From: JBOCEF01 sp047610385
GTDB taxonomy: Bacteria; Pseudomonadota; Alphaproteobacteria; Rhodobacterales; Rhodobacteraceae
DNA length: 31,942 bases
Direction: 5' to 3'
NCBI GenBank assembly: GCA_047610385.1
Contig: JBLGAC010000048.1
Coordinates: forward strand, 1 to 31,942
The notes beneath the pieces are model-generated. The model did not search any database and had not been told where the DNA came from. It was given only the letters and a program-made list of their open reading frames with translations. Below, piece by piece: positions 7,308 to 16,261 of this stretch. How positions within the stretch are numbered: the first letter of the stretch is position 1; each line of letters begins with the position of its first letter. A program made the translations under genes and the position numbers.

Positions 7308-8062
7308 TCGGGTTTGCGCTTTTGCACGAAGGCGTTGACCCCTTCCTTGAAATCGTCGGTCTTGGCGAGAGCGGCGATTTCCGTCCGGGCAAAAGCAAGA
7401 CTGGCGGCAAGATCCTCGCGCGCGTCCATGTCGTTCAGCACCCGCTTGGTCGCCCGCACCGAGGACGGCGACACCGACGCGATTTCCTTGGCCTTGGCCA
7501 TCGCCGCATCCATCAGATCCGCCGCGGGGTGGACCGCGTTCACAAAACCTAGCGCCTGACCCTCAGCCGCCGATACGGGCCGCCCGGTCAACATCATCTC
7601 AACCGCGGGTTTGCGGCCGATCTGGCGCGACAGGCGCTGCACCCCGGATGCGGCGGCGAACAGGCCGACCTTGACCTCCGGCAGTGCAAAGGTGGCGGTG
7701 TCAGCGGCAAGGATGATGTCGCAGGACAAAGCCGTTTCAAACCCGCCGCCCATGGCAAACCCGTTCACCGCGGCGATGATCGGCTTTTCCAGATCCATGC
7801 GCGACGACAGCCCCGCGAACCCGGAGGCGGGGGGCGATCCCGGTCCCCCCGCGGCGGTGTATTTCAGATCATTCCCGGCGCAGAACGCTTTGGCGCCAGC
7901 GCCGGTCAGCACCGCGACCCACAGGTCAGGATCGCTGGCGAAATCATCCCAGACCGCCGCCATTTCATGGTGCATGGGGGCGTGGATGGCGTTGTAAACT
8001 GCGGGCCGGTTCATGGTGACGACCAGAATGTTGCCAACGCGTTCGGTGGTGATAAATTCCAT
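7292..8062 (-). CDS. Enoyl-CoA hydratase/isomerase (crotonase) with both catalytic Glu
   Basis: This 256-residue crotonase-fold protein adds water to 2-enoyl-CoA in the beta-oxidation spiral. The oxyanion-hole strand CAGNDL lies at 61-66 and the second at GFAMGGGFE (101-109). Both hydratase acids are present: Glu109 (equivalent to Glu144 of rat crotonase) and Glu129 in FALPEVKVG (equivalent to Glu164). This makes it the best candidate for a true hydratase among the three crotonase paralogs here. AAGGGG precedes the ATG, 12 bp after the hydroxyacyl-CoA dehydrogenase stop, and its 3' end overlaps the acyl-CoA dehydrogenase start. The GLFAAASG loop in place of the usual GxxPGxGG suggests a non-standard acyl group. 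Confidence 0.92.
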   Translation of the reverse strand: MEFITTERVGNILVVTMNRPAVYNAIHAPMHHEMAAVWDDFASDPDLWVAVLTGAGAKAFCAGNDLKYTAAGGPGSPPASGFAGLSSRMDLEKPIIAAVNGFAMGGGFETALSCDIILAADTATFALPEVKVGLFAAASGVQRLSRQIGRKPAVEMMLTGRPVSAAEGQALGFVNAVHPAADLMDAAMAKAKEIASVSPSSVRATKRVLNDMDAREDLAASLAFARTEIAALAKTDDFKEGVNAFVQKRKPEWKNK

Positions 8063-8074
8063 GATGTCAGCCCC

Positions 8075-9379
<1,305 letters not shown>

Positions 9380-9400
9380 AAATCGTTCTTTCCGATGGTC

Positions 9401-11113
9401 TTACGCTTGGCGCGCCCAGGCGGCGGCCATGTTTGAAAGGCATTCGCTGCGCAGCGCGCGGCGGTCGATCTTGTCGGTGGCACCGCGGGGCAGAGGCGCG
9501 GCCCGCAGCCAGATCCGTTCGGGGATCTTGAATTTGGCGATGTGCTCGGCCAGAAACGCTGCCAGATCGGCACCAGTTGTGGCCACGCCGGGGCGCATCT
9601 GGATGCCCGCGCCGACGATTTCGCCAAGCCGCGGGTCGGGAACCGGGAACACGCCTGCCTCGGCCACGTCGGGATGGCGGTGCAGCGCGCCCTCCACATC
9701 CAGACAAGAGATGTTTTCACCCCCCCGGATGATGATGCTTTTCTTGCGGTCCACGATGGTCACATAGCCGTCGGCGTCCACGGTCGCCAGATCGCCGGTG
9801 CGCAACCAGCCATCGCGCAACGTGTCAGCCGTCGCTTCGGGTTTGTTGAGGTAGCAGCGCATGTTGCATGCGCTTTTGACGCACAATTCGCCGATTTCGC
9901 CCAGCGGGACCTGTTGGCCATCATCGCCGATGATGCGCAGATCCTGCAGCGGTGGCAGCAGGCGGCCCGCAAAGCCGGGGCGCGCCACATAGTCAGGCCC
10001 GGTGATCGACAGACCCGCGGCGTTGGTTTCGGTCATCCCCCAGCCCGATGCGATGACCGCGTTCGGGAACGCCGCGGCCAGTTCAAGCACCTGCGCGGCA
10101 GGCCGCTTGGCACCGCCCGCCCCAAGGTAATCGAGCGTCGCCAGCGATGATCCCACGCGCGCCGCCGCCTGCATCAGGTCCGCGGACTGGGTCGGCACGC
10201 CGATGAACCGGGTGACGCGTTCTGCATCGATCACGCGCACGGCGTCATCGGCATTCCATTTGGGCAGCAGCACGATCCGCGCCCCGACCGGGTGGCTGAG
10301 CAGGAACATCGGGTGCGTTGCGGTCACATGAAACAGCGGCGTGACGATCATCACCGACATCTTCTTGGGCGGCGCCACTGGCGCGTCCGGGGCCATCAGC
10401 GGCGGCAGATGCAGCGACATCGCCCATGTCCAGATCGACGACACCGCGCCGCGATGGGTCAGCACCACGCCTTTGGGATGCCCGGTGGTGCCCGACGAAT
10501 ACATCAGCGCGAAATCGTCTTCGGGGTCGATCGGCGTGTCGGGCCAGGCGTCGCTGGACGCGCCTGCCAGCAGGTCGGCATAGGTTGGCCCGACTTGCCC
10601 GTCTTGTGCCTCGCGAGTCGCGATCAGGCGCAGATTGCGCGCTGGGGCCAGTGGCGCGATGCGCGCATATCGCGGGCCATCGGCAAAGACGATCTTGGCG
10701 CCGCTGTCTTCAAAGGCGTAGTCCAGTTCTTCCTCAGACCACCAGGCGTTCAGCATCACCGCCACCGCACCCGCATTGATGACCGCGGTCATCAGGATCA
10801 GGATCTCGGGGCAGTTGCGCATGGCGATGGCGACGCGGTCGCCGGGCTTGATGCCCAACGTCTCGGTCATCGCGTGGGCCATGCGGTTGGCGTCCGCGCA
10901 GAACGCCGCGTGGGTCCAGCGTTCATCACCTTGGATCAGGTAATCGCCGCCGTCGTGCATGGCCGCGCTGCGTTGGAACAGCGCGCGCAGATTGGTGGGC
11001 GCGTTCTTGAACACGCGAAACTGCGTGCCTCGGATCATGGCGTCCTCAACGGCGAAATCGGGGTTGGTCCGGGTCAGATGCGCGCCGGCTTCGGCCAGGG
11101 TCATGGCGATCAT
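9401..11113 (-). CDS. AMP-dependent acyl-CoA synthetase/ligase
   Basis: This is an ANL-superfamily ligase that activates a carboxylic acid to its CoA thioester through an acyl-adenylate and is the probable entry step of the pathway. With the start at 11113 (MIAMTLAEAG), preceded by GGAG, it has 570 residues. ATGs at 11146 and 11104 are alternatives, and the open frame to 11296 crosses the operator and is rejected. Motifs are YSSGTTGHPKG (about 205-215), GWGMTETNAAG, GDLATVDADGYVTIVDRKK and RGGENIS, with a C-terminal catalytic Lys region ending PRGATDKIDRR. It resembles the medium/long-chain or cyclic-acid ligases that open catabolic operons. It is the first gene of the minus arm, with a palindromic operator about 100 bp upstream. 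The acid it uses cannot be read from sequence. Confidence 0.9.
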   Translation of the reverse strand: MIAMTLAEAGAHLTRTNPDFAVEDAMIRGTQFRVFKNAPTNLRALFQRSAAMHDGGDYLIQGDERWTHAAFCADANRMAHAMTETLGIKPGDRVAIAMRNCPEILILMTAVINAGAVAVMLNAWWSEEELDYAFEDSGAKIVFADGPRYARIAPLAPARNLRLIATREAQDGQVGPTYADLLAGASSDAWPDTPIDPEDDFALMYSSGTTGHPKGVVLTHRGAVSSIWTWAMSLHLPPLMAPDAPVAPPKKMSVMIVTPLFHVTATHPMFLLSHPVGARIVLLPKWNADDAVRVIDAERVTRFIGVPTQSADLMQAAARVGSSLATLDYLGAGGAKRPAAQVLELAAAFPNAVIASGWGMTETNAAGLSITGPDYVARPGFAGRLLPPLQDLRIIGDDGQQVPLGEIGELCVKSACNMRCYLNKPEATADTLRDGWLRTGDLATVDADGYVTIVDRKKSIIIRGGENISCLDVEGALHRHPDVAEAGVFPVPDPRLGEIVGAGIQMRPGVATTGADLAAFLAEHIAKFKIPERIWLRAAPLPRGATDKIDRRALRSECLSNMAAAWARQA

Positions 11114-11212
11114 GCGCAGGTGCTCCGGGCGCGCGCGGGTTTCCATGCGGTCACTTTTGTTCACTCCCGTCGATCCCGGTCTTGGCGCCGGGCTTCGGAT
11201 CGCGCCTGCCGT

Positions 11213-11228
11213 CCTGACAAGCGTCAGG
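11213..11228. promoter_or_regulatory. Palindromic operator copy 1 (minus-arm promoter)
   Basis: CCTGACAAGCGTCAGG is an inverted repeat with perfect 6-bp arms around a 4-base centre. An identical copy lies 76 bp away. On the minus strand, TTGACG (11260-11255) and TAGCGT (11237-11232) form a plausible promoter with a 17-base spacer. Its start point would fall in or next to this palindrome, so binding would block initiation of the ligase operon. The size and symmetry fit a TetR-family dimer. Confidence 0.75.
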
Positions 11229-11231
11229 AGG

Positions 11232-11260
11232 ACGCTAGGAGGCCTGCCCCCTTGCGTCAA
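11232..11260 (-). promoter_or_regulatory. Predicted sigma70-type promoter of the minus arm
   Basis: The minus strand carries TTGACG, 17 bases, then TAGCGT. The -35 is near consensus and the -10 is weak, as is common in G+C-rich alphaproteobacteria. Operator copy 1 begins four bases downstream of the -10. This is a prediction from sequence only. Confidence 0.45.
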
Positions 11261-11281
11261 GCGCCCCCGCACCAAGGGCTG

Positions 11282-11311
11282 TTGATTTCCTGACAAGCGT
11301 CAGGATAGCAT
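11282..11311 (+). promoter_or_regulatory. Predicted sigma70-type promoter of the plus arm
   Basis: TTGATT at 11282-11287 and TAGCAT at 11306-11311 are separated by 18 bases, and operator copy 2 fills the spacer almost exactly. A repressor there would occlude RNA polymerase. The start point would be around 11318, shortly before the MaoC-like gene. This is a prediction from sequence only. Confidence 0.45.
11289..11304. promoter_or_regulatory. Palindromic operator copy 2 (plus-arm promoter)
   Basis: This is the second identical CCTGACAAGCGTCAGG, located between the predicted -35 and -10 of the plus-strand operon. No third copy was seen elsewhere in the window. The identity of both sites, including the non-palindromic AAGC centre, argues for a shared specific regulator, most simply the TetR protein encoded in the minus arm. 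Confidence 0.75.
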
Positions 11312-11352
11312 CCGCAACCGGCCCCAAAATGCCTGATCCAGAAAGTGCGCCC

Positions 11353-12273
11353 ATGAGCTTTGACACCGAGACGGTCCTTTCAGGCCCGCTGCGCGCGCCG
11401 CGTCAGATGTTGGCCAATCAGGAATATGGCGGCCATGCCTCAATCCATGATGACGCGATGGCCGAAGGGCTGGGGTTTCGCGCAGGTCCCATTGAGGGGC
11501 CGACGCATTTCAGCCAGTTCGTGCCGCTGCTGGCCAAAATCTGGGGCAATGCGTGGTTTGAGCGCGGCCGCTTCTCAGCCCATTTCCTGAACATGGTGGT
11601 GGAGGGCGAAGATGTCCGCGCCTTTGTCGAATGGCCCCGCCCCGGCGCCACCCACACCCGCGCCTGGGCGGAGCGCAGCGATGGAACCCCGGTGCTGGAG
11701 GCCAGCGCCAGCATCGGCCCCGGCCCTACATTGCTCGATGACCGGATGGCCAAGCTGCGCCCGCATGGGCCGCTGGTGATCCTTGGCGCACTGCATGTCG
11801 GCATGGCCGGGCCGGACGAGCATGTGCGCATGGACGCCGATCAGCATATGGGCGGGCTGTATCCATTTTCGTTGACCCAGAAGCTGGCGCGGATCACCGA
11901 AAATTCGCCATGGTATGCGGGCGATACGCCTTGGGGCGGGGCGGTTGTGCCCTTGGAAATGGTCAGCGTGCTGGCCGAATACACCGGCGCCCAGACCGCG
12001 TTCCCGGTGGTGCAGCCGGTGGTTGGGCTGTTCGCGGATCTTGAGGTTTCGATGCTGAACGGCCCGCTGATGGTGGGCCGGGACTATGTGGTCCGCCGGG
12101 AAATCGTTGCGCTGGCCGAAAGCCGCCGAACGGAATCCTATTGGACACGCACCAGAATTTTCGACGCCTCGGGGACCGAACAGGTTGCTGAGACGCTTTT
12201 GAACCACGCCGTGTTGAAGCAATCGCTGAGCGGCTATGACGACAAGCGCACCGCGCTGGAGGCAATCCAATGA
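11353..12273 (+). CDS. MaoC-like (hotdog-fold) hydratase-type protein
   Basis: This is the first gene of the plus arm. Translation from the ATG at 11353 (MSFDTETVLSG) gives 306 residues. An in-frame ATG at 11329 would add eight residues, and neither has a strong ribosome site. The segment GGHASIHDDAMAEGLGFRAG followed by IEGPTHFSQFVPLL resembles the substrate-binding loop and hot-dog helix of MaoC/double-hotdog dehydratases, and the following HFLNMVVEGEDVRAFVEWP fits the next beta strand. Hotdog hydratases act on enoyl-CoA thioesters. Its stop overlaps the next ATG by 4 bp, indicating coupling with the PaaG-like gene. I recognise the fold class only; the exact reaction is unknown and it could be a non-catalytic family member. 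Confidence 0.62.
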   Translation: MSFDTETVLSGPLRAPRQMLANQEYGGHASIHDDAMAEGLGFRAGPIEGPTHFSQFVPLLAKIWGNAWFERGRFSAHFLNMVVEGEDVRAFVEWPRPGATHTRAWAERSDGTPVLEASASIGPGPTLLDDRMAKLRPHGPLVILGALHVGMAGPDEHVRMDADQHMGGLYPFSLTQKLARITENSPWYAGDTPWGGAVVPLEMVSVLAEYTGAQTAFPVVQPVVGLFADLEVSMLNGPLMVGRDYVVRREIVALAESRRTESYWTRTRIFDASGTEQVAETLLNHAVLKQSLSGYDDKRTALEAIQ

Positions 12274-13079
12274 CCATCGACACCGGAACCAACGACCTGC
12301 TGGCGGCCTTGGATGACGGGGTGCTGACCCTGACGCTGAACCGCCCCGACCGGCGCAACGCCCTGTCGCGCCCGATGCTTGAGGCGCTGGCCAACCGCCT
12401 CGCCTGGGCCGAAACCGCGCCAGAGGTTCGCGTCATCGTGCTGACCGGCGCTGGCGGTGCGTTCTGCGCCGGGGGCGACGTCAAGGCGATGTCCGAAGGC
12501 GCGGGTGCCGATCTGGGCATCGACGCTGCGATCCACCGCCAGCGGCTCAGCCAACGCGCCACGTCGGGCAAGCTGCACCAGATGCCCAAACCCACGCTGG
12601 CCGCATGGACCGGCGCGGCGGCAGGCGCGGGGTTTGCCATGGCGCTGGCCTGCGACATGCGGGTGATGGCTGAGGACGCGTTCATGACCACTGCCTTTGC
12701 CAAGGTCGGGTTCGCGGGCGATTACGGCGGCACATGGTTCCTGACGCAGCTGGTCGGCCCGGCCAAAGCGCGCGAAATGTATCTGTTGTCGGACCGGGTG
12801 ACCGCCGCTGAGGCGCTGGCGCTGGGGCTGACCAACCGGGTCGTGCCCACCGACAAGCTGGCCGAAGAAACCATGGCCTTGGCACGCCGTCTGGCCGACG
12901 GGCCGCCCATCGCCTACCGCTACATCAAAGAAAACCTGAACCGCGCGATCGGCGGAGAATTGGGCGATTGCATGGATCTGGAGGTCACGCACCACGTCCA
13001 TGCCGGCCAGACCGAAGACCACAAAAACGCCGTCCGCGCGTTTGTGGAAAAACGCGCCCCGAAATTCGAAGGCCGTTGA
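12270..13079 (+). CDS. Crotonase-family protein, PaaG-like (Asp-type isomerase)
   Basis: This 269-residue crotonase-fold protein has the CAGGDVK oxyanion strand at 66-72. At the two hydratase positions it carries non-acidic residues: GAGFA around 119-123 has Ala, and FAKVG around 143-147 has Phe. Instead Asp151 in GDYGGTW lies where PaaG (1,2-epoxyphenylacetyl-CoA isomerase, IPDCGGTW) has its catalytic Asp. This makes an isomerase more likely than a hydratase, for example a delta3,delta2-enoyl-CoA or ring isomerase. The C-terminus with DHKNAVRAFVEKRAPKFEGR is typical of the family. The start overlaps the MaoC-like stop by 4 bp and the next gene starts two bases after its stop. Confidence 0.88.
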   Translation: MTIDTGTNDLLAALDDGVLTLTLNRPDRRNALSRPMLEALANRLAWAETAPEVRVIVLTGAGGAFCAGGDVKAMSEGAGADLGIDAAIHRQRLSQRATSGKLHQMPKPTLAAWTGAAAGAGFAMALACDMRVMAEDAFMTTAFAKVGFAGDYGGTWFLTQLVGPAKAREMYLLSDRVTAAEALALGLTNRVVPTDKLAEETMALARRLADGPPIAYRYIKENLNRAIGGELGDCMDLEVTHHVHAGQTEDHKNAVRAFVEKRAPKFEGR

Positions 13080-13081
13080 TC

Positions 13082-13915
13082 ATGACCGAATATCGCGAAA
13101 TCCTTGTGGCCGCGTCGGACCGGGTGACGACCATCACCCTCAACCGTCCGGCGCGGCTGAACGCCTGGACCGCGCTGATGGCGGATGAATTGCGCGGCGC
13201 CGTGACCGACGCGGGCAATGATCCCGAAACCCGCGTGATCGTGATCACTGGCGCAGGGCGGGGGTTCTGCGCGGGCGCAGATATGGACCGGCTGACCGGC
13301 GCGCTTGGCGAAGACGGGGCCGAGGCGCTGTTTCCGCAATCGGCGCCGCCGGTGGATGCGCCCGGGCCTGATCTGGGCGCGGCCTATCCCGGGCGGTTCG
13401 GCTATTTCTACAGCTGCCCCAAGCCGATCATCGCCGCGATCAACGGGCCGTGCGCGGGCATCGGTCTGATCATGACGCTGTATGCCGATCTGCGGTTCGC
13501 GGCCGATGATGCCAAGTTTACCACCGCCTTTGCTGCCCGCGGGCTGATTGCGGAACACGGCGTCGCATGGCTGTTGCCGCGGTTGGTGGGAGAGGCCAAC
13601 GCCCTTGATCTGATGCTGACCGCGCGCAAATTTGACGGGGCTGAGGCCGTGCGCCTCGGGCTTGTGAATCACGCGCTGCCGGGCTCCGGTCTGGCCGCAC
13701 ATGTCGCAGGGGTGGCGCGGGTGTTGGCCCATGACGTGTCGCCGCGCTCAGTCGCGGTGATGAAGGCGCAGATCCGCGCGTCGTATCACCAAAGCTTCGC
13801 GCAATCGCTTGAAATGGCGGATGCCGAGATGGTCAAAAGCTTTCAGGCCTTCGATTTCCGCGAAGGTGTGCAAAGCTTTGTCGAACGCCGCCCCGCCGCT
13901 TTCGAAGGACGCTGA
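13082..13915 (+). CDS. Crotonase-family protein with a single displaced Glu
   Basis: This is a second plus-arm crotonase of 277 residues. I start at the ATG two bases after the preceding stop; a longer open frame from 12968 lies inside the previous gene and is rejected. The oxyanion strand is FCAGADMDRL (62-71). Neither hydratase Glu is present (NGPCAGIGLIM at 121-131 and KFTTAF at 145-150), but Glu158 in GLIAEHGVAW occupies the place of the PaaG Asp. It also has a long insert rich in Pro and Gly at about 84-104, before the KPIIAAINGPC strand. Probable activity is double-bond isomerisation, or hydration or hydrolysis of an unusual enoyl/oxoacyl-CoA. It sits between the PaaG-like gene and the kinase, spaced 2 and 3 bp. 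Confidence 0.88.
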   Translation: MTEYREILVAASDRVTTITLNRPARLNAWTALMADELRGAVTDAGNDPETRVIVITGAGRGFCAGADMDRLTGALGEDGAEALFPQSAPPVDAPGPDLGAAYPGRFGYFYSCPKPIIAAINGPCAGIGLIMTLYADLRFAADDAKFTTAFAARGLIAEHGVAWLLPRLVGEANALDLMLTARKFDGAEAVRLGLVNHALPGSGLAAHVAGVARVLAHDVSPRSVAVMKAQIRASYHQSFAQSLEMADAEMVKSFQAFDFREGVQSFVERRPAAFEGR

Positions 13916-13918
13916 GCC

Positions 13919-15013
13919 ATGCGCGACGACGCCCCCGCCTTGATCGCCCCGATGCCGGTGCACCGGATTGATGTCGATGCGCTGGCCCGCTGGCTTGCGA
14001 TGGCCGCGCCGCACATCGCGCCTGATCTGGCGTCTGGCCTGTCGGTGCAGCAGTTCCAGGGGGGCATGTCCAACCCCACCTATCTGCTGACCGCCGGGAC
14101 CGGCGCGCGCTTTGTGCTGCGCAAAAAGCCGCCGGGCGATCTGCTGCCCAAAGCCCATGCGGTGGACCGCGAATACAAGGTGATGCAGGCGCTTGCGGGG
14201 TCGGGCGTGCCCGCGCCGGAGATGCTGGCCTATTGCGATGATCGTTCGGTGATCGGGGCTGAATTTTTCGTCATGTCCCATGTGGACGGGCGGATCATTC
14301 CTGACCCGGCCATGGGGCCGGTGGCGCGGGCGGACCGTGCGGCGCTGGCGTTTTCATTGGCCGACACGTTGGCCGCGCTGCACGGGGTGGATTGGCGCGC
14401 GGCGGGGCTGGACCGGTTCGGGCGGCCTGAGGGGTATCTGGCCCGCCAGACCGCCCGCTGGGCCGGGCAGTATGAGGCGTCGAAACCCGCGCTGCCTGCG
14501 ACCCTCGATTATGCCACCATGGACCGGCTGCGCGATTGGCTGTCTGAGCGCGTGGACGTGGCCGACGAAAGCGCCATCGCCCACGGCGATTTCCGGCTGG
14601 GCAACACCATCGTGCACCAAACTGCGCCGCGGGTGGTCGCCGTGCTGGATTGGGAACTGTCGACCATCGGCCATCCGCTGGCTGATCTGGGCTATCTGTG
14701 CCTTCCCTACCGGATGCCCGCTGATCTGCCGGGCGGGATCGCTTCGGACAGTGGGTTGCCGTCTGAGGACGCGTTTCTTGACCGTTACTGCGCCGCGTCG
14801 GGCCGGGCGGGGATTGACGATTGGCCGGTCTATCTGGCCTTTGCGTTCTTTCGCAGCGCGGCCATCGTGCAAGGTGTGGCGGCGCGCGCGGCGATGGGCA
14901 ACCTGTCCAGCGCCGGGATTGACCCGCTGCAGGCCGCGGCGCGGGCGCTGCGGCTGGCCGATGCAGGGGCCGCGATTGCCCTTGGCGCAGACCGCGCGCG
15001 GCGCGAGGTTTAG
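13919..15013 (+). CDS. APH-family phosphotransferase, ACAD10/11- or LvaA-like kinase
   Basis: This 364-residue protein has the aminoglycoside phosphotransferase (PF01636) fold. It shows a glycine-containing QFQGGMSNPTY loop at 45-55, Lys70 region RKKPPG with conserved PKAHAVDREY (77-86), the catalytic loop HGDFRLGN at 222-229 (Asp224), and the metal-binding LDWELSTIGHPLADLGY at 243-259. This subgroup matches the kinase domain of ACAD10/ACAD11 and bacterial LvaA. In those systems the kinase phosphorylates the 4-hydroxyl of a 4-hydroxyacyl-CoA and an acyl-CoA dehydrogenase-like partner removes the phosphate. Here it is three bases after a crotonase gene and is the last gene of the plus arm. Antibiotic resistance is unlikely from context. 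The 4-hydroxyacyl-CoA role is inferred and not proven. Confidence 0.87.
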   Translation: MRDDAPALIAPMPVHRIDVDALARWLAMAAPHIAPDLASGLSVQQFQGGMSNPTYLLTAGTGARFVLRKKPPGDLLPKAHAVDREYKVMQALAGSGVPAPEMLAYCDDRSVIGAEFFVMSHVDGRIIPDPAMGPVARADRAALAFSLADTLAALHGVDWRAAGLDRFGRPEGYLARQTARWAGQYEASKPALPATLDYATMDRLRDWLSERVDVADESAIAHGDFRLGNTIVHQTAPRVVAVLDWELSTIGHPLADLGYLCLPYRMPADLPGGIASDSGLPSEDAFLDRYCAASGRAGIDDWPVYLAFAFFRSAAIVQGVAARAAMGNLSSAGIDPLQAAARALRLADAGAAIALGADRARREV

Positions 15014-15106
15014 CGGCCTTGATGCGGATCAGCGCAGGCGGGGGGCGGACAAGCCGTGCGCCCAGTGTTATCTGCTGTCTGGCGCGCAGCATGACAGGAC
15101 CGCAAT

Positions 15107-16258
15107 ATGACCCACACCGCAAAGCTATCCCCCGCCACCATCGCCGCCCAAGCGGCCGGTGCGCTTGATGTTGCCAGCGGCGGCCTGGTTCCGCCGATCC
15201 AGCCGTCGACGACATTTGCGCGCGGCCCTGATTACCAGCCGCTGAACCCGGCCAACATTTACGCGCGCGACGATGGCGACGGCGTGCGGTTGGCGGAAAA
15301 GGTCCTCGCCCAGCTTGAAGGCGCGGCGCAGGTGCTGCTGTTCCCGTCGGGCATGGCGGCAATCGCGGCGCTGATGCGCGCCCTGCCAGATGGGGCGCGC
15401 GTGGTGATGCAAAGCGGCATCTACTGGGGCACGGTCAAATGGGTGCGCGGCTTCGCGGCCCGCCGCAACATAGCCCTGCATGAGGTCGACGCCGCCGACG
15501 CGGACGCATTGCGCGCTGCCTGCGCCGCCCATGCGCCCGATCTGGTGTTCATTGAAACCCCGTCCAACCCGTGGCTGAAAACCGTGGACATCGCCCATGC
15601 CGCACACTGCGCGCATCTGGCGGGCGGGCTGCTGGCGGTGGACGGCACCGCCGCCACGCCGATCCTGACGCGGGCGCTGGATTTCGGCGCGGACATCGTG
15701 ATGCATTCGGCGACCAAGGCCATCAACGGGCATTCTGACGTGCTGGCCGGCGCGCTGGTCACCAACGCCCCGGACGCCCCGATCTGGGCCGCGATCCGCG
15801 CAGACCGGCACGATGCAGGCGCGGTGCTGGGCGCCTTTGAGGCTTATTTGCTGGTGCGCGGCATGCGCACCTTGCCGCTGCGCATGGAGCGGATGAGCGC
15901 CAACGCCCAGACCATCGCGGAATTCCTGCTGGCCCATCCCAAGGTTGACGATGTGTTCTATCCCGGCCTGCCATCCCATGTCGGGCATGCGGTCGCGGCG
16001 CGGCAGATGCGTGGCGGGTTTGGGTGCCTTTTGTCGGTGCTGGTCACCGGCGGTGCCCCTGAGGCGCTGGCCGTGGCGGGGCGGTTGCAGTTGTTCCACC
16101 GCGCCACCTCGCTTGGCGGCGTCGAAAGCTTGGTTGAACATCGCCACACCATTGAGCCCCATACCGGGATCCCGCCCAACCTGCTCAGGCTGTCTGTCGG
16201 CATTGAGGATGTGGGCGATCTGATCGCGGACCTTTCCGCCGCGCTGGACGCGCTGTAG
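15107..16258 (+). CDS. metC: Trans-sulfuration PLP enzyme, probable cystathionine beta-lyase
   Basis: This 383-residue Cys/Met-metabolism PLP-dependent enzyme (PF01053) probably cleaves cystathionine to homocysteine, pyruvate and ammonia in the cytoplasm. Visible residues are PPIQPSTTF at 29-37, FPSGMAAI at 79-86, the ring-stacking Tyr106 in SGIYWGT, Asp179 in AVDG, and the PLP lysine Lys204 in HSATKAINGHSDV. The C-terminal LGGVESLVEHR and LLRLSVGIED are family hallmarks. Members differ in substrate (beta-lyase, gamma-lyase, gamma-synthase), so metC is a best guess. An AGGA site precedes the ATG. It is separated by 93 bp from the kinase gene and may have its own promoter, so I do not include it in the acyl-CoA regulon. 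It converges on rsgA with only 3 bp between stop codons. Confidence 0.82.
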   Translation: MTHTAKLSPATIAAQAAGALDVASGGLVPPIQPSTTFARGPDYQPLNPANIYARDDGDGVRLAEKVLAQLEGAAQVLLFPSGMAAIAALMRALPDGARVVMQSGIYWGTVKWVRGFAARRNIALHEVDAADADALRAACAAHAPDLVFIETPSNPWLKTVDIAHAAHCAHLAGGLLAVDGTAATPILTRALDFGADIVMHSATKAINGHSDVLAGALVTNAPDAPIWAAIRADRHDAGAVLGAFEAYLLVRGMRTLPLRMERMSANAQTIAEFLLAHPKVDDVFYPGLPSHVGHAVAARQMRGGFGCLLSVLVTGGAPEALAVAGRLQLFHRATSLGGVESLVEHRHTIEPHTGIPPNLLRLSVGIEDVGDLIADLSAALDAL

Positions 16259-16261
16259 CGA

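Noticed and set aside
11114..11296. N-terminal extension of the acyl-CoA ligase open frame up to 11296
   Set aside because: The extension crosses the operator and promoter region, has Arg/Pro-rich low-complexity sequence and no ribosome site. The family N-terminus begins near the ATG at 11113.
12968..13081. Upstream extension of the second plus-arm crotonase
   Set aside because: It lies within the preceding gene; the ATG at 13082 follows the stop by two bases and matches family starts.
13919..15013. Aminoglycoside resistance gene
   Set aside because: It has the APH fold, but the LDWELSTIGHPLADLGY motif and acyl-CoA neighbours point to the ACAD11/LvaA kinase group.
15125..16162. Long minus-strand open frame over the PLP enzyme gene
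   Set aside because: Antisense shadow typical of G+C-rich coding sequence; the plus-strand product is clearly a trans-sulfuration enzyme with the PLP lysine.
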